DNA of 64,000 nucleotides from Paenibacillus sp. 481 (GCF_021223605.1 NZ_CP075175.1:5473501-5537500), one strand, 5' to 3'; positions 34,422 through 44,465 are shown, counted from the first letter of the stretch. The notes: generated from the sequence alone by a model not told the origin. Translations and numbers: made by a program.

Positions 34422-36731
34422 GTGAACTTTTTGAACAAACTTAAATATTATACCGTCTACCGCAAATTTTATATTATGTTCATTCTTTTGGTTACGCTTA
34501 CAGTTGTGGCTATCAGCAGCATACTTTTCCTCTTGTTCTACAGAAGCGCCACCCGCGAAGTCGTCGACATATCGAAGTCCATTTTGGCCCAGACGAGCTA
34601 TTCGGCGCAAATTATGAACGAGCAGATGCTCTCCGTCGGCAACCAAATGCTATTGGATCGCGACATTAACGAGGTGCTGTTCTCGGAGCGGCAAGACCCG
34701 ATTACGGAGTTCAAAGCGCTGCAAAAGATTTCGGAGCTTCAAAGCGTCTATCCTTTCATTCGTTATGTAAGCCTTTACAATGCGGACACGGCCCATTATA
34801 TCGTCTCCAAAGGAATATCCGGGCCCTACGAGGACGAAATGCTGCGGAAGTTGAAGGCGAGCAAACGAACGGACTATTTGGAGCTGTTTCCGAGAGTCGT
34901 ACGCGTGTCGCCGTCGCAAAACTATAATTTGATCAGCTTTATTTTCTCGCTATCCAATCCGGTTTCCATGGGCTCCAGCGGCGCGATCGTCGTGAATGTG
35001 GACAGCACTTATCTTCAAGGGATGATCAACGGGCTCGGAACCCATTTCAAGGGTGAAGTATTCGTCATGAGCGAGAGAGGTACCGTTCTATCGCATACGA
35101 GTCCGGACATGTTCCTGTACAATTACTCCAAGCAACAGCAGTTCGAAACCGTCATCGCCGCCAAAACGGCCGAAGGCTCTTATCTGTACGAGACCGACGG
35201 CCAAAAAAAGCTGATTACCTATATCAAATCGGCTGATACGGGCTGGTTCTTCGTCAGCGTGCAGCCTTACGCCGAATTGATCTCCAACACCGCGAAGCTG
35301 CGCGACATGACGCTGTGGATCGCCGCCGTTCTGATCGTTCTCGGTCTGATCATCGCTTTCTGGCTAACGAACAACGTGTACAATCCGATCGACTCGCTGA
35401 TGCGTAAATTCAGCTCCATCAATCAAAGCTTGAACGATCGGGCGAGCCGCGACGAATTTCAGGTGCTGGAACATAATTTGACGTCATTCGCAGAAAAGAC
35501 GAGCGCGCTTGAGGATCGGGTTGCGCTTACCCAACGCATCTCACGTAAAGCGTACCTGCAGCATTATTTGCAGGGCAATATGAAGGATTTTCCGAACATC
35601 GGGGGAATTGCAAACGACCTGTCCCGGCATTTGGCCGGTCCGTATTTTTGCGTAATCCTGCTGAAAATCGACCAATACTCCGAAATCAAACAAAACAACC
35701 CCGATATGACCGGGTTGTACCGTTTTGCCATGAACAACATTTCGCAGGAAATTTTGGCCCAGCATTTCGCAAGCGGCGATTACATATGCGACGATATTTA
35801 TACCGGCGAGGACGAGGTTTGCATTTTAAGTCAGTTCAGCAAGGACGTACAGCCAAGCGACCTGACCGCTCCCATTAAACAATTGCAAAATATGATGAAC
35901 GATTATTTCAAATTTGCGTTTTCGGCCGGAATCGGCAGCGTCGTATCTGCAAAGGAAGACATCTCCTATTCTTTTCGGGAGGCGGTGGAATCCGTTCGCT
36001 ACCGTTTCTTTTACGGTCATCGTTCCATCCTTCACCCCAAGCTGATTGCCGGTCACCGGGAAGCGAGCGGCAAATATCCGATCGGGTTGGAGAAAAAGTT
36101 CATCGAGGCGCTGCAGCTAACCGATTCGGCTCAACTGGAACGGCTTATCCAGCAGTTTATACAAGATATCGGCCATCTGTCCGAAAAAGATGCCAAAGCC
36201 TTCATTTATCAATTGACAGCAGCCTGGATCAAGCACTTTCAATCCGCCATCGACGACAATCTTCATGAATTTAAAGGCATGACGGATCGATTGTCCGAAG
36301 CGGAAACGTTATCTGAAGCCGGGACGCACATGAGAAAGCTGGGCGGCATGCTCATGCAGCTGCTGACAGGCTCGACCTACGACAAGAACAAATCGGCCGT
36401 CGAGAGCGTGTGCAAATATATGCAGGAGCATTACAGCAAGAGCGATATTTCGCTGGAATCGATGGCGGACAAGGTGAAGCTGTCTCCGGGCTATCTGGGC
36501 AAACAGTTCCGAAAGGTTTGCCATATGTCCTTCAACGAATACTTGAAGCTCGTAAGGCTCGAAAAGTCCAAGGAGCTCCTTGCGACGACCAACGATTCCA
36601 TCGCTACTATCAGCGAACAGATTGGCATTCCCAATTCGACTTACTTTTTTACTCTGTTCAAGAAAACGTACGGCCTCTCGCCTTCCCAATTCAGAAGCCA
36701 GCTTGCCCATAACGAAATCTATCAGAAGTAG
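34422..36731 (+). CDS. Membrane-bound AraC-family sensor-regulator (YesN/Cache type)
   Basis: The 769-residue product has a transmembrane helix near the N-terminus (FYIMFILLVTLTVVAISSIL), an extracellular Cache-like sensor (about 40-290), a second helix (LWIAAVLIVLGLIIAFWL), a HAMP-like linker and a middle GGDEF-unrelated domain. The C-terminal AraC DNA-binding domain has two helix-turn-helices (ISLESMADKVKLSPGYLGKQF and IATISEQIGIPNSTYFFTLF). The start is GTG 34422 with GAAAGGTGG upstream. Such proteins activate sugar-uptake operons on sensing an external glycan. It is convergent with the ABC operon at 36746-42752, its likely target. Confidence 0.88.
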   Translation: MNFLNKLKYYTVYRKFYIMFILLVTLTVVAISSILFLLFYRSATREVVDISKSILAQTSYSAQIMNEQMLSVGNQMLLDRDINEVLFSERQDPITEFKALQKISELQSVYPFIRYVSLYNADTAHYIVSKGISGPYEDEMLRKLKASKRTDYLELFPRVVRVSPSQNYNLISFIFSLSNPVSMGSSGAIVVNVDSTYLQGMINGLGTHFKGEVFVMSERGTVLSHTSPDMFLYNYSKQQQFETVIAAKTAEGSYLYETDGQKKLITYIKSADTGWFFVSVQPYAELISNTAKLRDMTLWIAAVLIVLGLIIAFWLTNNVYNPIDSLMRKFSSINQSLNDRASRDEFQVLEHNLTSFAEKTSALEDRVALTQRISRKAYLQHYLQGNMKDFPNIGGIANDLSRHLAGPYFCVILLKIDQYSEIKQNNPDMTGLYRFAMNNISQEILAQHFASGDYICDDIYTGEDEVCILSQFSKDVQPSDLTAPIKQLQNMMNDYFKFAFSAGIGSVVSAKEDISYSFREAVESVRYRFFYGHRSILHPKLIAGHREASGKYPIGLEKKFIEALQLTDSAQLERLIQQFIQDIGHLSEKDAKAFIYQLTAAWIKHFQSAIDDNLHEFKGMTDRLSEAETLSEAGTHMRKLGGMLMQLLTGSTYDKNKSAVESVCKYMQEHYSKSDISLESMADKVKLSPGYLGKQFRKVCHMSFNEYLKLVRLEKSKELLATTNDSIATISEQIGIPNSTYFFTLFKKTYGLSPSQFRSQLAHNEIYQK

Positions 36732-36745
36732 ACACGTCTAGAGCT

Positions 36746-38293
36746 CTAGAGCTGCTTCTTGCGTTCTTGCAGCCAACGCTTGAATTGGTTTTCGTATTCT
36801 TTCACGACGTTGTCCAGACCGGCGGATCTCATCTTCTGAAGTGCCGCCGGAAAATGAGCGTCGTAATCCAGCAGGCCGGCTTTTATAGGGAGTACGATCG
36901 CCTTCATTTCCTCCAGGCATTTGGCGTACTCCTCGGACACGGCCGACGAATCGAAGCTGAAGCCCGACGCAACGCTTGCGGCCGGACGTTCGTCGGGGAC
37001 GGTGATCTGCTTAATCCGGTCTTCCAGCTCGTCGGCTAGAAACCTCTCGTAAACGAAGTTGCCGAACATCTTCTGGCCGGACGAATAAAGGGGAATTCCA
37101 TAATCGTCCAGCACCGGCTCATACTGCCGATCTCCGATCGGAAGCCAATGCTTGTCTTTAATCCCGTATCGCAGCAATTCGTAATTGTCCTTGCTGCTGT
37201 AGAGCCAATTTAGGAACTGGATTCCCGCCTCCGGCTGTTTGGCCGTTGCGGGAACGGCGTTGCCGGACGAATAGGCGATGTGCTGCACGCGGGGCTTCTC
37301 AGGAGACAGAACGATCTCCTTTAATTCCGCTCCCGTCAGATTGACGTTCAGCTCCGGGAAGATGGACAAGCTGCAATCGCTGAACAAAAACTGCCCCTGT
37401 CGGCACACTTTGCTTATCTCGGTATCGGACACGGAGAGAACGTTCGGATGAAGGATACCGAGGCCATAAAGCTCCTTGAAAAATTCGGCCTCTTCCTTAA
37501 ACTGCTCCGTTTCGATCCATGGCTTAACCGTCCCATACGAATCGACGTAGACCAGCTCGTTCGCGTCGACGCGGAACGGGTAAGCTTCCATCGTGCGATA
37601 CAGCCACTCCTGATTTTTCGTCAGATCAACCCAAAAGTAATACTGCGAAGGCCACACCCATTTGTTTTTCAACGCAACGATCACGTCGATGAAATCTTGT
37701 CTTGTTTCGGGTACGGTCAATTCATACTGTTTAATCAAATCGGCCCGCATCGTTAAATATCCGCTTGATATCCTTTCCACGGGGGTTGCCGCCCAAGGTA
37801 CCGGAACAGCGTACAACCGCCCGTTGACTTTAGCCGCCTCCATGACAGAAGCGGGAATGTTCCTCGTCAAATCGGCTCCGTACCGCTCGACAAGATCGTT
37901 CAAAGGCAGGATTGCGCCTCGTCCGGCAAGCACGTTGCTCCCCAGCGTCTCCTCGTCCACCTGGAGCAGTTCGAATTCCTCTTTTGCCGCCAACATCAGA
38001 TCGACCTGGTGACGCCACGTTTCCTTAGCGATGAAGACGACCTCCAGTTGAAGCGGTACGCCCTCCCTCTCCATCTTCCGATTGATCGCGGCTTCGACTG
38101 CCGCATGCTGTTTGGCGGCGCTGCCGACAACGGCGAAACGGACCTTTTTCTTCGGCATGGGTTCCGTCGTCTGAGTTTGGTCGCCGGAAGGAAGCAGCAC
38201 AAGTAACGATTGCCTCTCCAGAACAATCAGAATCGCCAATATCGCGATGAAAACGCCGACTGCAACTTTAATCTTTTTTCCCGTTGAACTCAT
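36746..38293 (-). CDS. Membrane-anchored extracellular solute-binding protein
   Basis: The 515-residue product has an N-terminal helix (IKVAVGVFIAILAILIVL) that anchors it without a lipobox, followed by a type I binding-protein fold. Signature segments are VVFIAKETWRHQVDLMLA, ILPLNDLVERYGADL and FLNWLYSSKDNYELLRYG, which resembles LipO/DUF3502-type proteins. GAGGGAGGCG precedes ATG 38293; the upstream frame extension has no ribosome-binding site. It lies after the dehydrogenase terminator, so it may have its own promoter as well. Probably binds oligosaccharides or sugar acids. Confidence 0.82.
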   Translation of the reverse strand: MSSTGKKIKVAVGVFIAILAILIVLERQSLLVLLPSGDQTQTTEPMPKKKVRFAVVGSAAKQHAAVEAAINRKMEREGVPLQLEVVFIAKETWRHQVDLMLAAKEEFELLQVDEETLGSNVLAGRGAILPLNDLVERYGADLTRNIPASVMEAAKVNGRLYAVPVPWAATPVERISSGYLTMRADLIKQYELTVPETRQDFIDVIVALKNKWVWPSQYYFWVDLTKNQEWLYRTMEAYPFRVDANELVYVDSYGTVKPWIETEQFKEEAEFFKELYGLGILHPNVLSVSDTEISKVCRQGQFLFSDCSLSIFPELNVNLTGAELKEIVLSPEKPRVQHIAYSSGNAVPATAKQPEAGIQFLNWLYSSKDNYELLRYGIKDKHWLPIGDRQYEPVLDDYGIPLYSSGQKMFGNFVYERFLADELEDRIKQITVPDERPAASVASGFSFDSSAVSEEYAKCLEEMKAIVLPIKAGLLDYDAHFPAALQKMRSAGLDNVVKEYENQFKRWLQERKKQL

Positions 38294-38338
38294 GATATTC
38301 GCGCCTCCCTCGAATTGTATTTTGCGCGGAATAATACT

Positions 38339-38356
38339 GTCGGGGGAGCCCCCGAC
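38339..38356. repeat. GC-rich inverted repeat before the second binding-protein gene
   Basis: GTCGGGGG and CCCCCGAC arms (7-8 bases) flank a 2-3 base centre, 46 bases upstream of the binding-protein start. No T-run follows. It may be an operator or RNA hairpin that tunes expression between the dehydrogenase and the second binding-protein gene. Confidence 0.5.
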
Positions 38357-38400
38357 ATCCATAGGAAATGGCACCGCATAATTTCCTAAGCAACAATGGA

Positions 38401-38425
38401 AAAAGAACCCGAAAACACCGGGTTC
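38401..38425 (-). terminator. Terminator after the dehydrogenase gene
   Basis: On the minus strand GAACCCG and CGGGTTC form a stem around a 7-base loop followed by TTTTTCC. It lies 20 bases after the dehydrogenase stop. Confidence 0.7.
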
Positions 38426-38442
38426 ATGCTCCGTTCCTGAAT

Positions 38443-39453
38443 TTATAAAGCTTCCCAATCGAAAATAACGCCCATATATTCGTTGCGGTTGACGAGCAAT
38501 TGCTCGTAGATGCGCGCCGCGTCAAGCGGGGAGACGCGATGCGAGACCAGCCGCTCCAAGTTCATTCTGCCTTGAGCCGCATATTCGAAGAAGAGCGCGT
38601 CCATCTCATTTCGCGTCCAAGGGTTGTATTCGGAAGCGTGCTCCGGAGACATCGTACCGTGGATGCCCAAGATGGAGATGGAATCCGTCACGATCCGCGG
38701 TCCGACAATCTGCTTAGAAGGAGTCGAAGTATCTCCGAGCAGAATGACTCTGCCGAGCCTTCGCAGCAGCAACGATGCGGGAGCCAGGACGGCCGGGTGC
38801 CCGGTGACGTCGAATACGACGTCAAGCATTTTCCCGTTCGTCAGCTGTTCGATATCTGCGCGCGCGCTTGCCGCATCCTTGGCTATGAACGTAACCGAGT
38901 TATCGTCACCGGCGTAGCCGAATCTGCTCGCGACAGGGTCGATACAGATCACTTTGCGGCATCCGGCCAACAGGAGAAATTGCAGCACCAACTGACCGAC
39001 CATGCCCATCCCTACGATCCCGACTGTTTCGCCCAGTTCAAGCTTCGCCCTTCGTACGCCCTGTTGGGCAACGCGAGCGAGCGAGAACCATGTGGCATCT
39101 TCTGCCGCTATTTGCTCCGGAAGGGGATGAACCCACTCTCGCTCGACGGTGAAATATTGCTGGTGCGGCACATCGGACGCAACATAGTCGCCGGGCTTCA
39201 AGTCCTTGACATTCTCGCCTGCTTGCAGGACGCGGGCAACTGTCGAGTAGCCGGGCTGAAACGGATACTTCACCCATTCTTCCCATCCGGTTCCGGGATC
39301 GATATTGCCTTGAAGGCATAACGTTTCCGTTCCGGTGCTGATCAACGACTTGATCGTGGCGCACACAATCTCGTTCGGACCGGGCGAGGGAACGTCGCCT
39401 TCCGTTATCTGTACTTTCCCTTTTTCCGGAAATATGATATTTACCGATTTCAT
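38443..39453 (-). CDS. Zinc-type alcohol/polyol dehydrogenase (MDR superfamily)
   Basis: The 336-residue product has a GroES-like N-terminal domain (ISTGTETLCLQG, PFQPGYSTVARVLQAGENV, GDYVASDVPH) and a Rossmann domain with VGIVGMGMVGQLVLQFLLLAG. The usual catalytic cysteine/GHE motif is changed (STGTET, PGYS), as in the subgroup linked to sugar and sugar-acid pathways, so zinc catalysis is uncertain. It is 15 bases after the binding-protein gene and belongs to the ABC operon, so it probably oxidises the imported sugar or polyol. Confidence 0.8.
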   Translation of the reverse strand: MKSVNIIFPEKGKVQITEGDVPSPGPNEIVCATIKSLISTGTETLCLQGNIDPGTGWEEWVKYPFQPGYSTVARVLQAGENVKDLKPGDYVASDVPHQQYFTVEREWVHPLPEQIAAEDATWFSLARVAQQGVRRAKLELGETVGIVGMGMVGQLVLQFLLLAGCRKVICIDPVASRFGYAGDDNSVTFIAKDAASARADIEQLTNGKMLDVVFDVTGHPAVLAPASLLLRRLGRVILLGDTSTPSKQIVGPRIVTDSISILGIHGTMSPEHASEYNPWTRNEMDALFFEYAAQGRMNLERLVSHRVSPLDAARIYEQLLVNRNEYMGVIFDWEAL

Positions 39454-39468
39454 GAGGCTTCTCCTCCT

Positions 39469-40848
39469 TTATTTGGCGCTCCATTTCTCCGCGCGCTGCT
39501 GCAAATTATCTAGGAACGGTTTGATATCTGGCGCTTTGCCGTTGGCGGCCTGACTGATGAAGCCGTTAACCGCAGGCGTCAATTCGCTGTTGAAGAAAGG
39601 GTTGACTTCATCCAGCAAGCTGGGTTTCGTCACGGCCGCGATTTTCAGCGATGTCGTTAGGAAATGATCCTTCGGATCGGTGAAATCCGGAGCCGCCAAC
39701 GATGGCGTAAATTGGAAGTCCTTGTACCAATGTTTCTGTCTTTCGTAGCCGGCCAGAAATTTGACGACTTCCCAAGAGGCTTCGATGTTTTTCGCGTTTT
39801 TGGCCATAACAATCGAATCGACGGCAACCCAGCCCGCTCCTTTCGGTCCAAGGTTCAGGGCGGAACCGTAACGCTTCATCAGTTTTTCGTTGCCCGTCGA
39901 TTGATAGTCGACAAGTACGGGGTAGCCGAACCCGTCCAGCTGAATGGCCGTGTTATTGTCTTCGAGGCCGAATCTTTCGCTGCCTTTTCCGTTTACGAAC
40001 GCTGGGTTCATATATTTCACCGCTTCTTGCAGCCATTCCATCACTTTGACCATTTCGGGGGAATTGAGATTCCATTTGATATTTTTCTTATCGTTCAGAC
40101 TTCCGGCAGCTCCCTCGGCTTTGTAATATTTGGCCAATGCGATAAAGGTAGCGCCGGGAATGGAGTTGCCCTCAAACCATAGCCCGTAATTTTGCTTGCC
40201 CGTTTTCGGGTTTTTTCCGGTCATTTTCTTCGCTTTATCCAAAATTTCCTCCGGCGTCGGATGCTCCGACAAATACGCTACGCCCCACTCGTCGAACAGC
40301 TGCTTGTCATATATCGTCGTTCGGTTGCCGAGAGCCGCCGGCAAGCCGATTTGTTTCGTGCCGTCGTTCGTGTTGAAAGCGGATTCAAATACTTCTTTAA
40401 GGTAAATCGATTTGTCGTACGTCTTATCTTTTGCGATCAAATCGTCCAAGCCGCGAAGCAAGCCTTGTTGATTAAATACGGACCCGTAACCGGTATACAG
40501 CACGTCGACGTTGTTTGCTAACAGCTCGGCCGTTTGCTTGGCCAGCACGTTCTCCCAAGGCGTTTGCGATACTTCAAGTTTGATGTTCGGGTATTTCGGA
40601 TAAAATTGATCTTTCAGAAATTGATTCAGGCCGATCGTTTCCATACCCGTAATCGGATCGATTCCGTTCTCTATCTGCCAGCCTGCAATAGCGACCCGTA
40701 CTACCCCCGAAACCTGTGAAACCGCTCCGTTCGGATTCGGAGTATTGGAGCTATTGTTTTCCGAGGACGAAGGCTGATTCGAAGAACAAGCGGCAACCAA
40801 CGACAGGACCAATATAGCGAATACAATCGTTACTAAATTTCTCTTCAT
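39469..40848 (-). CDS. ABC sugar-binding lipoprotein
   Basis: The 459-residue product starts with a lipoprotein signal (LVLSLVAACSSN, lipobox VAAC) and a Ser/Asn-rich linker. Binding-protein segments follow: FLKDQFYPKYPNIKLEVSQT, NPKTGKQNYGLWFEG, NAKNIEASWEVVKFLAG. It is the family-1 type used for oligosaccharides. Start ATG 40848 has GAAGGGAG upstream. It is the third gene of the uptake operon after two permeases, with 159 bases in between that hold a GTATAA-n4-TTATAC palindrome. Confidence 0.88.
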   Translation of the reverse strand: MKRNLVTIVFAILVLSLVAACSSNQPSSSENNSSNTPNPNGAVSQVSGVVRVAIAGWQIENGIDPITGMETIGLNQFLKDQFYPKYPNIKLEVSQTPWENVLAKQTAELLANNVDVLYTGYGSVFNQQGLLRGLDDLIAKDKTYDKSIYLKEVFESAFNTNDGTKQIGLPAALGNRTTIYDKQLFDEWGVAYLSEHPTPEEILDKAKKMTGKNPKTGKQNYGLWFEGNSIPGATFIALAKYYKAEGAAGSLNDKKNIKWNLNSPEMVKVMEWLQEAVKYMNPAFVNGKGSERFGLEDNNTAIQLDGFGYPVLVDYQSTGNEKLMKRYGSALNLGPKGAGWVAVDSIVMAKNAKNIEASWEVVKFLAGYERQKHWYKDFQFTPSLAAPDFTDPKDHFLTTSLKIAAVTKPSLLDEVNPFFNSELTPAVNGFISQAANGKAPDIKPFLDNLQQRAEKWSAK

Positions 40849-40949
40849 ATGCCGTGAACTCCCTTCGATTTTTAGTTTCCTCAAGATGACGCCCTAATAA
40901 AATCGTATAACGAAGGACGCATTTCGTACACTTTGAATAAGAGCAAATC

Positions 40950-40965
40950 GTATAAAATCTTATAC
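40950..40965. promoter_or_regulatory. Short palindrome upstream of the binding-protein gene
   Basis: GTATAAAATCTTATAC has 6-base perfect arms and lies about 100 bases before ATG 40848. A related half-site (CGTATAAC) occurs at 40905. They may form a regulator site inside the operon that lets the abundant binding protein be expressed more strongly. Confidence 0.3.
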
Positions 40966-41007
40966 AACATGACTTTAAAAACAATAAATTTCGTGCGATT
41001 CGCCGGT

Positions 41008-41841
41008 TTATTGCTTAATGCCGGTATACGCGATGCTTTCCACGATATATTTTTGAAGAAACAAATACATCAGCAGCGCAGGAACGAGACTTACGGTAGC
41101 CGCGGCCATGACGATGGAAGGCGTCACATTGTTGCCTCGCGCATAAGTGAACATCGCAACGCCCAATTGAATCGTGTATTTGTCGGATGTGGACAATACA
41201 AGCAGCGGCCATAGCAGATCGTTCCAGATGTGCAGAAATTGCAGGATGACAAGGGTAACGACAATCGGCATGCAAAGCGGAAAATAAATTCGCCAGAACA
41301 CGCTCCCTTCTCCAGCACCGTCGATAATGCCGGCTTCTCTTAGCGACGTGGGCAGCTGATCGATGAACGATTTTGCCAAAAAAGTACCGAAAGCGTAGTT
41401 GAGCGCGGGCAAATAAAACGCCCAGTAAGTATCTAGAAGGCCCACCTGATTAAATAACAAATACTGCGGAAGCATCGTCACTTCGAACGGAATCATCATC
41501 GTGCTCAATGCCAGGATCAGAACGAGGCTCGACCATTTGAATTTGAGCTTGGACAATGCGTATCCGGATAGTAGAGCCGATAAAATGCTGACTGTAATAA
41601 CCCCCGCTGCTACGTAAAAGGAATTAACAATATACTTCAGCATAGGGACATTCGTAAACGCGGCCTTATACGGCTTCAGCGAAAACTGCTCGGGCCAAAA
41701 TCTGGGGGGAAACGACATGTTCAGCCTCGCTCCCCAGTCAAAGCTGGTTGACACCATCCATACGAGCGGAGAAACCATAATGAAGGAACCAAGCAGCAAT
41801 ACGATAAAAGCGATTCTCTGGGCGCTCACCATACGAAGCAT
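41008..41841 (-). CDS. ABC sugar permease, MalG type
   Basis: The 277-residue product has six hydrophobic segments and the EAA loop typical of MalG-type carbohydrate permeases (LREAGIIDGAGEGSVFWRIYFPLCMP). GGGTGGGGGG precedes ATG 41841. It follows the MalF-type gene by 17 bases. The operon has no ATPase gene, so it probably uses a shared MsmX-type ATPase, as is usual in Bacillales. Confidence 0.92.
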   Translation of the reverse strand: MLRMVSAQRIAFIVLLLGSFIMVSPLVWMVSTSFDWGARLNMSFPPRFWPEQFSLKPYKAAFTNVPMLKYIVNSFYVAAGVITVSILSALLSGYALSKLKFKWSSLVLILALSTMMIPFEVTMLPQYLLFNQVGLLDTYWAFYLPALNYAFGTFLAKSFIDQLPTSLREAGIIDGAGEGSVFWRIYFPLCMPIVVTLVILQFLHIWNDLLWPLLVLSTSDKYTIQLGVAMFTYARGNNVTPSIVMAAATVSLVPALLMYLFLQKYIVESIAYTGIKQ

Positions 41842-41858
41842 ACGAACCCCCCACCCTC

Positions 41859-42752
41859 TTAATAAAAATCGGACTTCCTTCTATTCGCCAGGATCATGAC
41901 GGCGGATAGCAATAGAATGAGAACAAACAGGAGGTAGGAGGCGGCGGTCGCAAGCCCCATCTCCGAGGACAAGAAGCCTTGCCGATAAATGTAAAGTACC
42001 ACCGTCATCAGCGTTCCGTTTGGATTTCCCGCGGTTCCGCCAATCAGCCATACGTCCGTAAACCGTTTCATCCCGTCGATCATGCCGATCACGATCATAA
42101 ACAGAAAGATCGGGCGCATGTAAGGGATCGAAATGCCCGTCCACTTCCGCCATATGCCCGCCCCATCCACTTCGGCGGCTTCGTACAAATCTTTGGGAAC
42201 GCTTTGCAGCCCGGCCAGGAAAATGATCGTATTGTATCCCAGCCCATACCAGACGGACATGAGCACGATACTTATTTGCGAAGTTTGCGGGTTCGTAAAC
42301 CAGCCGACCGGTTCGATATGGAACCAGCCTAACGCATGATTGAGCAACCCCTCCGCCGACGGGTAGAAAATAAAGGAAAACAAAGTGCTCGTCGCCACGA
42401 TGGACACGATGTTGGGTAAAAAGTAAATCGCCTTAAAGAAGTTTTTGGCCGATTTTCTTTTCTGGCCGTTGATCAGGGAAGCAAGGATAAACGAGCATAC
42501 GATACCCAGACAGGCGGATAAAACGCCCATATACAACGTATTGTAGATCGACTTCCAGAACATCGGATCACTGAGTAAGTATTCGTAATTTTTGAGCCCG
42601 ATCCACGGTGCGGAGTGCTGCCCCGATTTCGTGTTTTTAAAGCTCATCAATAGCGCGGAAATCATCGGATACACGGAAAAAAACAACATACCCAGCAACA
42701 GCGGCGAAATAAAAGCCAGTACGGTCAAATGATACCTGACCCCTCGGTACAT
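41859..42752 (-). CDS. ABC sugar permease, MalF type
   Basis: The 297-residue product has six hydrophobic segments and an EAA loop (LYEAAEVDGAGIWRKWTGISIP). The start is ATG 42752 with CTGGAGGTG upstream; the ORF is open further upstream without a ribosome-binding site. It is the first gene of the uptake operon. The 246 bases upstream (to 42999) hold the promoter region and no gene. Confidence 0.92.
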   Translation of the reverse strand: MYRGVRYHLTVLAFISPLLLGMLFFSVYPMISALLMSFKNTKSGQHSAPWIGLKNYEYLLSDPMFWKSIYNTLYMGVLSACLGIVCSFILASLINGQKRKSAKNFFKAIYFLPNIVSIVATSTLFSFIFYPSAEGLLNHALGWFHIEPVGWFTNPQTSQISIVLMSVWYGLGYNTIIFLAGLQSVPKDLYEAAEVDGAGIWRKWTGISIPYMRPIFLFMIVIGMIDGMKRFTDVWLIGGTAGNPNGTLMTVVLYIYRQGFLSSEMGLATAASYLLFVLILLLSAVMILANRRKSDFY

Positions 42753-42998
42753 ATCCTTCACCTCCAGCAAAATCAGCTTCGTCATACCTCAAATCCTATA
42801 TTCAAACGGATTTACCGTAAACTTCAAATATCTGCAATTCATACACATTCTTATAAAACGGCACTTTAAAAAAACGATTAGTATAGAGAAAAAGGGCATC
42901 AAAATAAATGAAAAAACGGATTTATGTTCCGATCACACGTTCTATGAATCTATCAAAGGGGATGTTAAAACGGATGGATACTCTCTATATTTTTAGGC

Positions 42999-43432
42999 AT
43001 GAACTTAGACGAATTAAGGGATTATTCCAGTACGCTTGAAGAGCTCTTAGTAGTTAAACAAAAGAAATTTAATCAAATGGTTGATAGGAAGGCAAGAAAG
43101 ATTCCTGAGGATGAACTAGATGATTTTTATAGCACTTATTACCACGGTGAAGGAGGATACAAGCTTCACGAAAGGTACCCTGATCTGTTAAGAAAATCTG
43201 TGTTTACTAGTTGCTATTTCAGTTTTGAGGTTGAATTAATTAATTATTGTAAGTTTGTAAAAAAGCTCAGATTTATTTAAAAAGTGTAGCAGGCATAGCG
43301 TTTCCAGATAGTAACTCACAAGAATGGAATCACATAACTACTTACAACCTCATTAGAAACCACATTGCACATAACGATAGTGTGGTTGTTGATGATCCTT
43401 CAAACGCAAATGCCTGTAAAATAAGGTATTAG
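42999..43432 (+). pseudogene. Frameshifted HEPN-like protein gene
   Basis: The first frame gives 93 codons (MNLDELRDYSSTLEELL ... YCKFVKK) and stops. Moving to the next frame at the A6 run near 43258-43263 continues the protein: AQIYLKSVAGIAFPDSNSQE, then TYNLIRNHIAHNDSVVV, to a stop at 43432. The combined protein of about 142 residues holds RNHIAH, an RX4H motif typical of HEPN ribonucleases. Because the shift is in a homopolymer, it could be a decay mutation, a sequencing error or slippage. AT-rich, like the defence island at 13.6-17.5 kb. Confidence 0.6.
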
Positions 43433-43612
43433 ACTGGGAAAATAAAGTTTTAGACTAGCGGTAGTTGGAGAAAATTTAATAATGTCACAATATTAAAAAG
43501 GTAAACTTTGGAGGCACACCACTACAATAAGACTTATAACGAAATTAAATTCTTGATATATCCCAACAAGGACATATTATGAAACAGTGATTTAATAAAG
43601 GAGTTGTATAAA

Positions 43613-44281
43613 ATGAATGAATATAAAGGTAAAGAAATAAAACGTTCTTCAAAAACAGAAAACATTCTACCTCAGATCAACAGCAAAACTAAGCTAGGCG
43701 ACTTACGAAAAATCGCAAAGGACATTAAAAAAGATCACGAACTAGCATTGGAACTTTGGAGTACCGAAGAGTTTTTGCCCAGACTATTAGCAATCTTAAT
43801 TATGGATAAAAAACTTCTTTCACAAGAAGTGCTAAATAGGCTTGATAAGGATATGCAGACTCACACTTTTGATGAGCGAAATAACTTAATGGATTGGTTA
43901 ATGGCTAATCAGCTCACCAAAGACAAGAAGACAATTGCATTGATGGAGTCATGGGAAAATAGCCCTTCTGCTCTTCAAAGGCGAACTTTCTGGTATTATC
44001 AAGCACGATTGAGATGGACTGGACAAACACCGCCTGATAACACCGCAGACTTACTGTCTACATTAGAAGCTAATATTACGCAGGAAGAACCGGAAGTTCA
44101 ATGGGCTATGAATTTCACCGCAGGCTGGATAGGCGTTTATGATCAAAAGAATCGAGCACGTTGTATTAAACTTGGTGAGAAAACAGGTCTTTATAAAGAT
44201 GAAATGGTATCAAAGGGCTGTACTCCCGATTATTTGCCGGAGTTCATCGCGATTGAAGTTAACAAAAGAAATAATAATTAG
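43613..44281 (+). CDS. AlkD-like HEAT-repeat protein (DNA alkylation repair family)
   Basis: The 222-residue product has the helical repeats of the AlkD family: LGDLRKIAKDIKKDHELALELW, FLPRLLAILIMDKKLLS and WLMANQLTKDKKTIALMESW. AlkD glycosylases remove 3- and 7-methylpurines, but the sequence is divergent and catalytic activity is uncertain. The start is ATG 43613 with AAAGGAG upstream. AT-rich, probably acquired together with the adjacent HEPN-like pseudogene. The 260 bases after it hold only the terminator of the next gene. Confidence 0.75.
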   Translation: MNEYKGKEIKRSSKTENILPQINSKTKLGDLRKIAKDIKKDHELALELWSTEEFLPRLLAILIMDKKLLSQEVLNRLDKDMQTHTFDERNNLMDWLMANQLTKDKKTIALMESWENSPSALQRRTFWYYQARLRWTGQTPPDNTADLLSTLEANITQEEPEVQWAMNFTAGWIGVYDQKNRARCIKLGEKTGLYKDEMVSKGCTPDYLPEFIAIEVNKRNNN

Positions 44282-44465
44282 TTACCCCTGAAAAATTCAT
44301 GATAATTTGATGTGAAAATAAAGGGATTCAAATCCTTAATTATGAAAATTGTAATAGGCTTGGACCGAAAAACAAAGAAATCAACGCGTTATGGCACTTC
44401 TAAAAGCCGCGTGGAATCAAGGCATCCAGTCTAATACTTTATTTTCTACAGACACTTCGTATAAC

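Noticed and set aside
36737-36750. Perfect 14-base palindrome TCTAGAGCTCTAGA between the AraC and binding-protein genes.
   Set aside because: It overlaps a stop codon, has no T-run and is too short to claim as terminator or operator.
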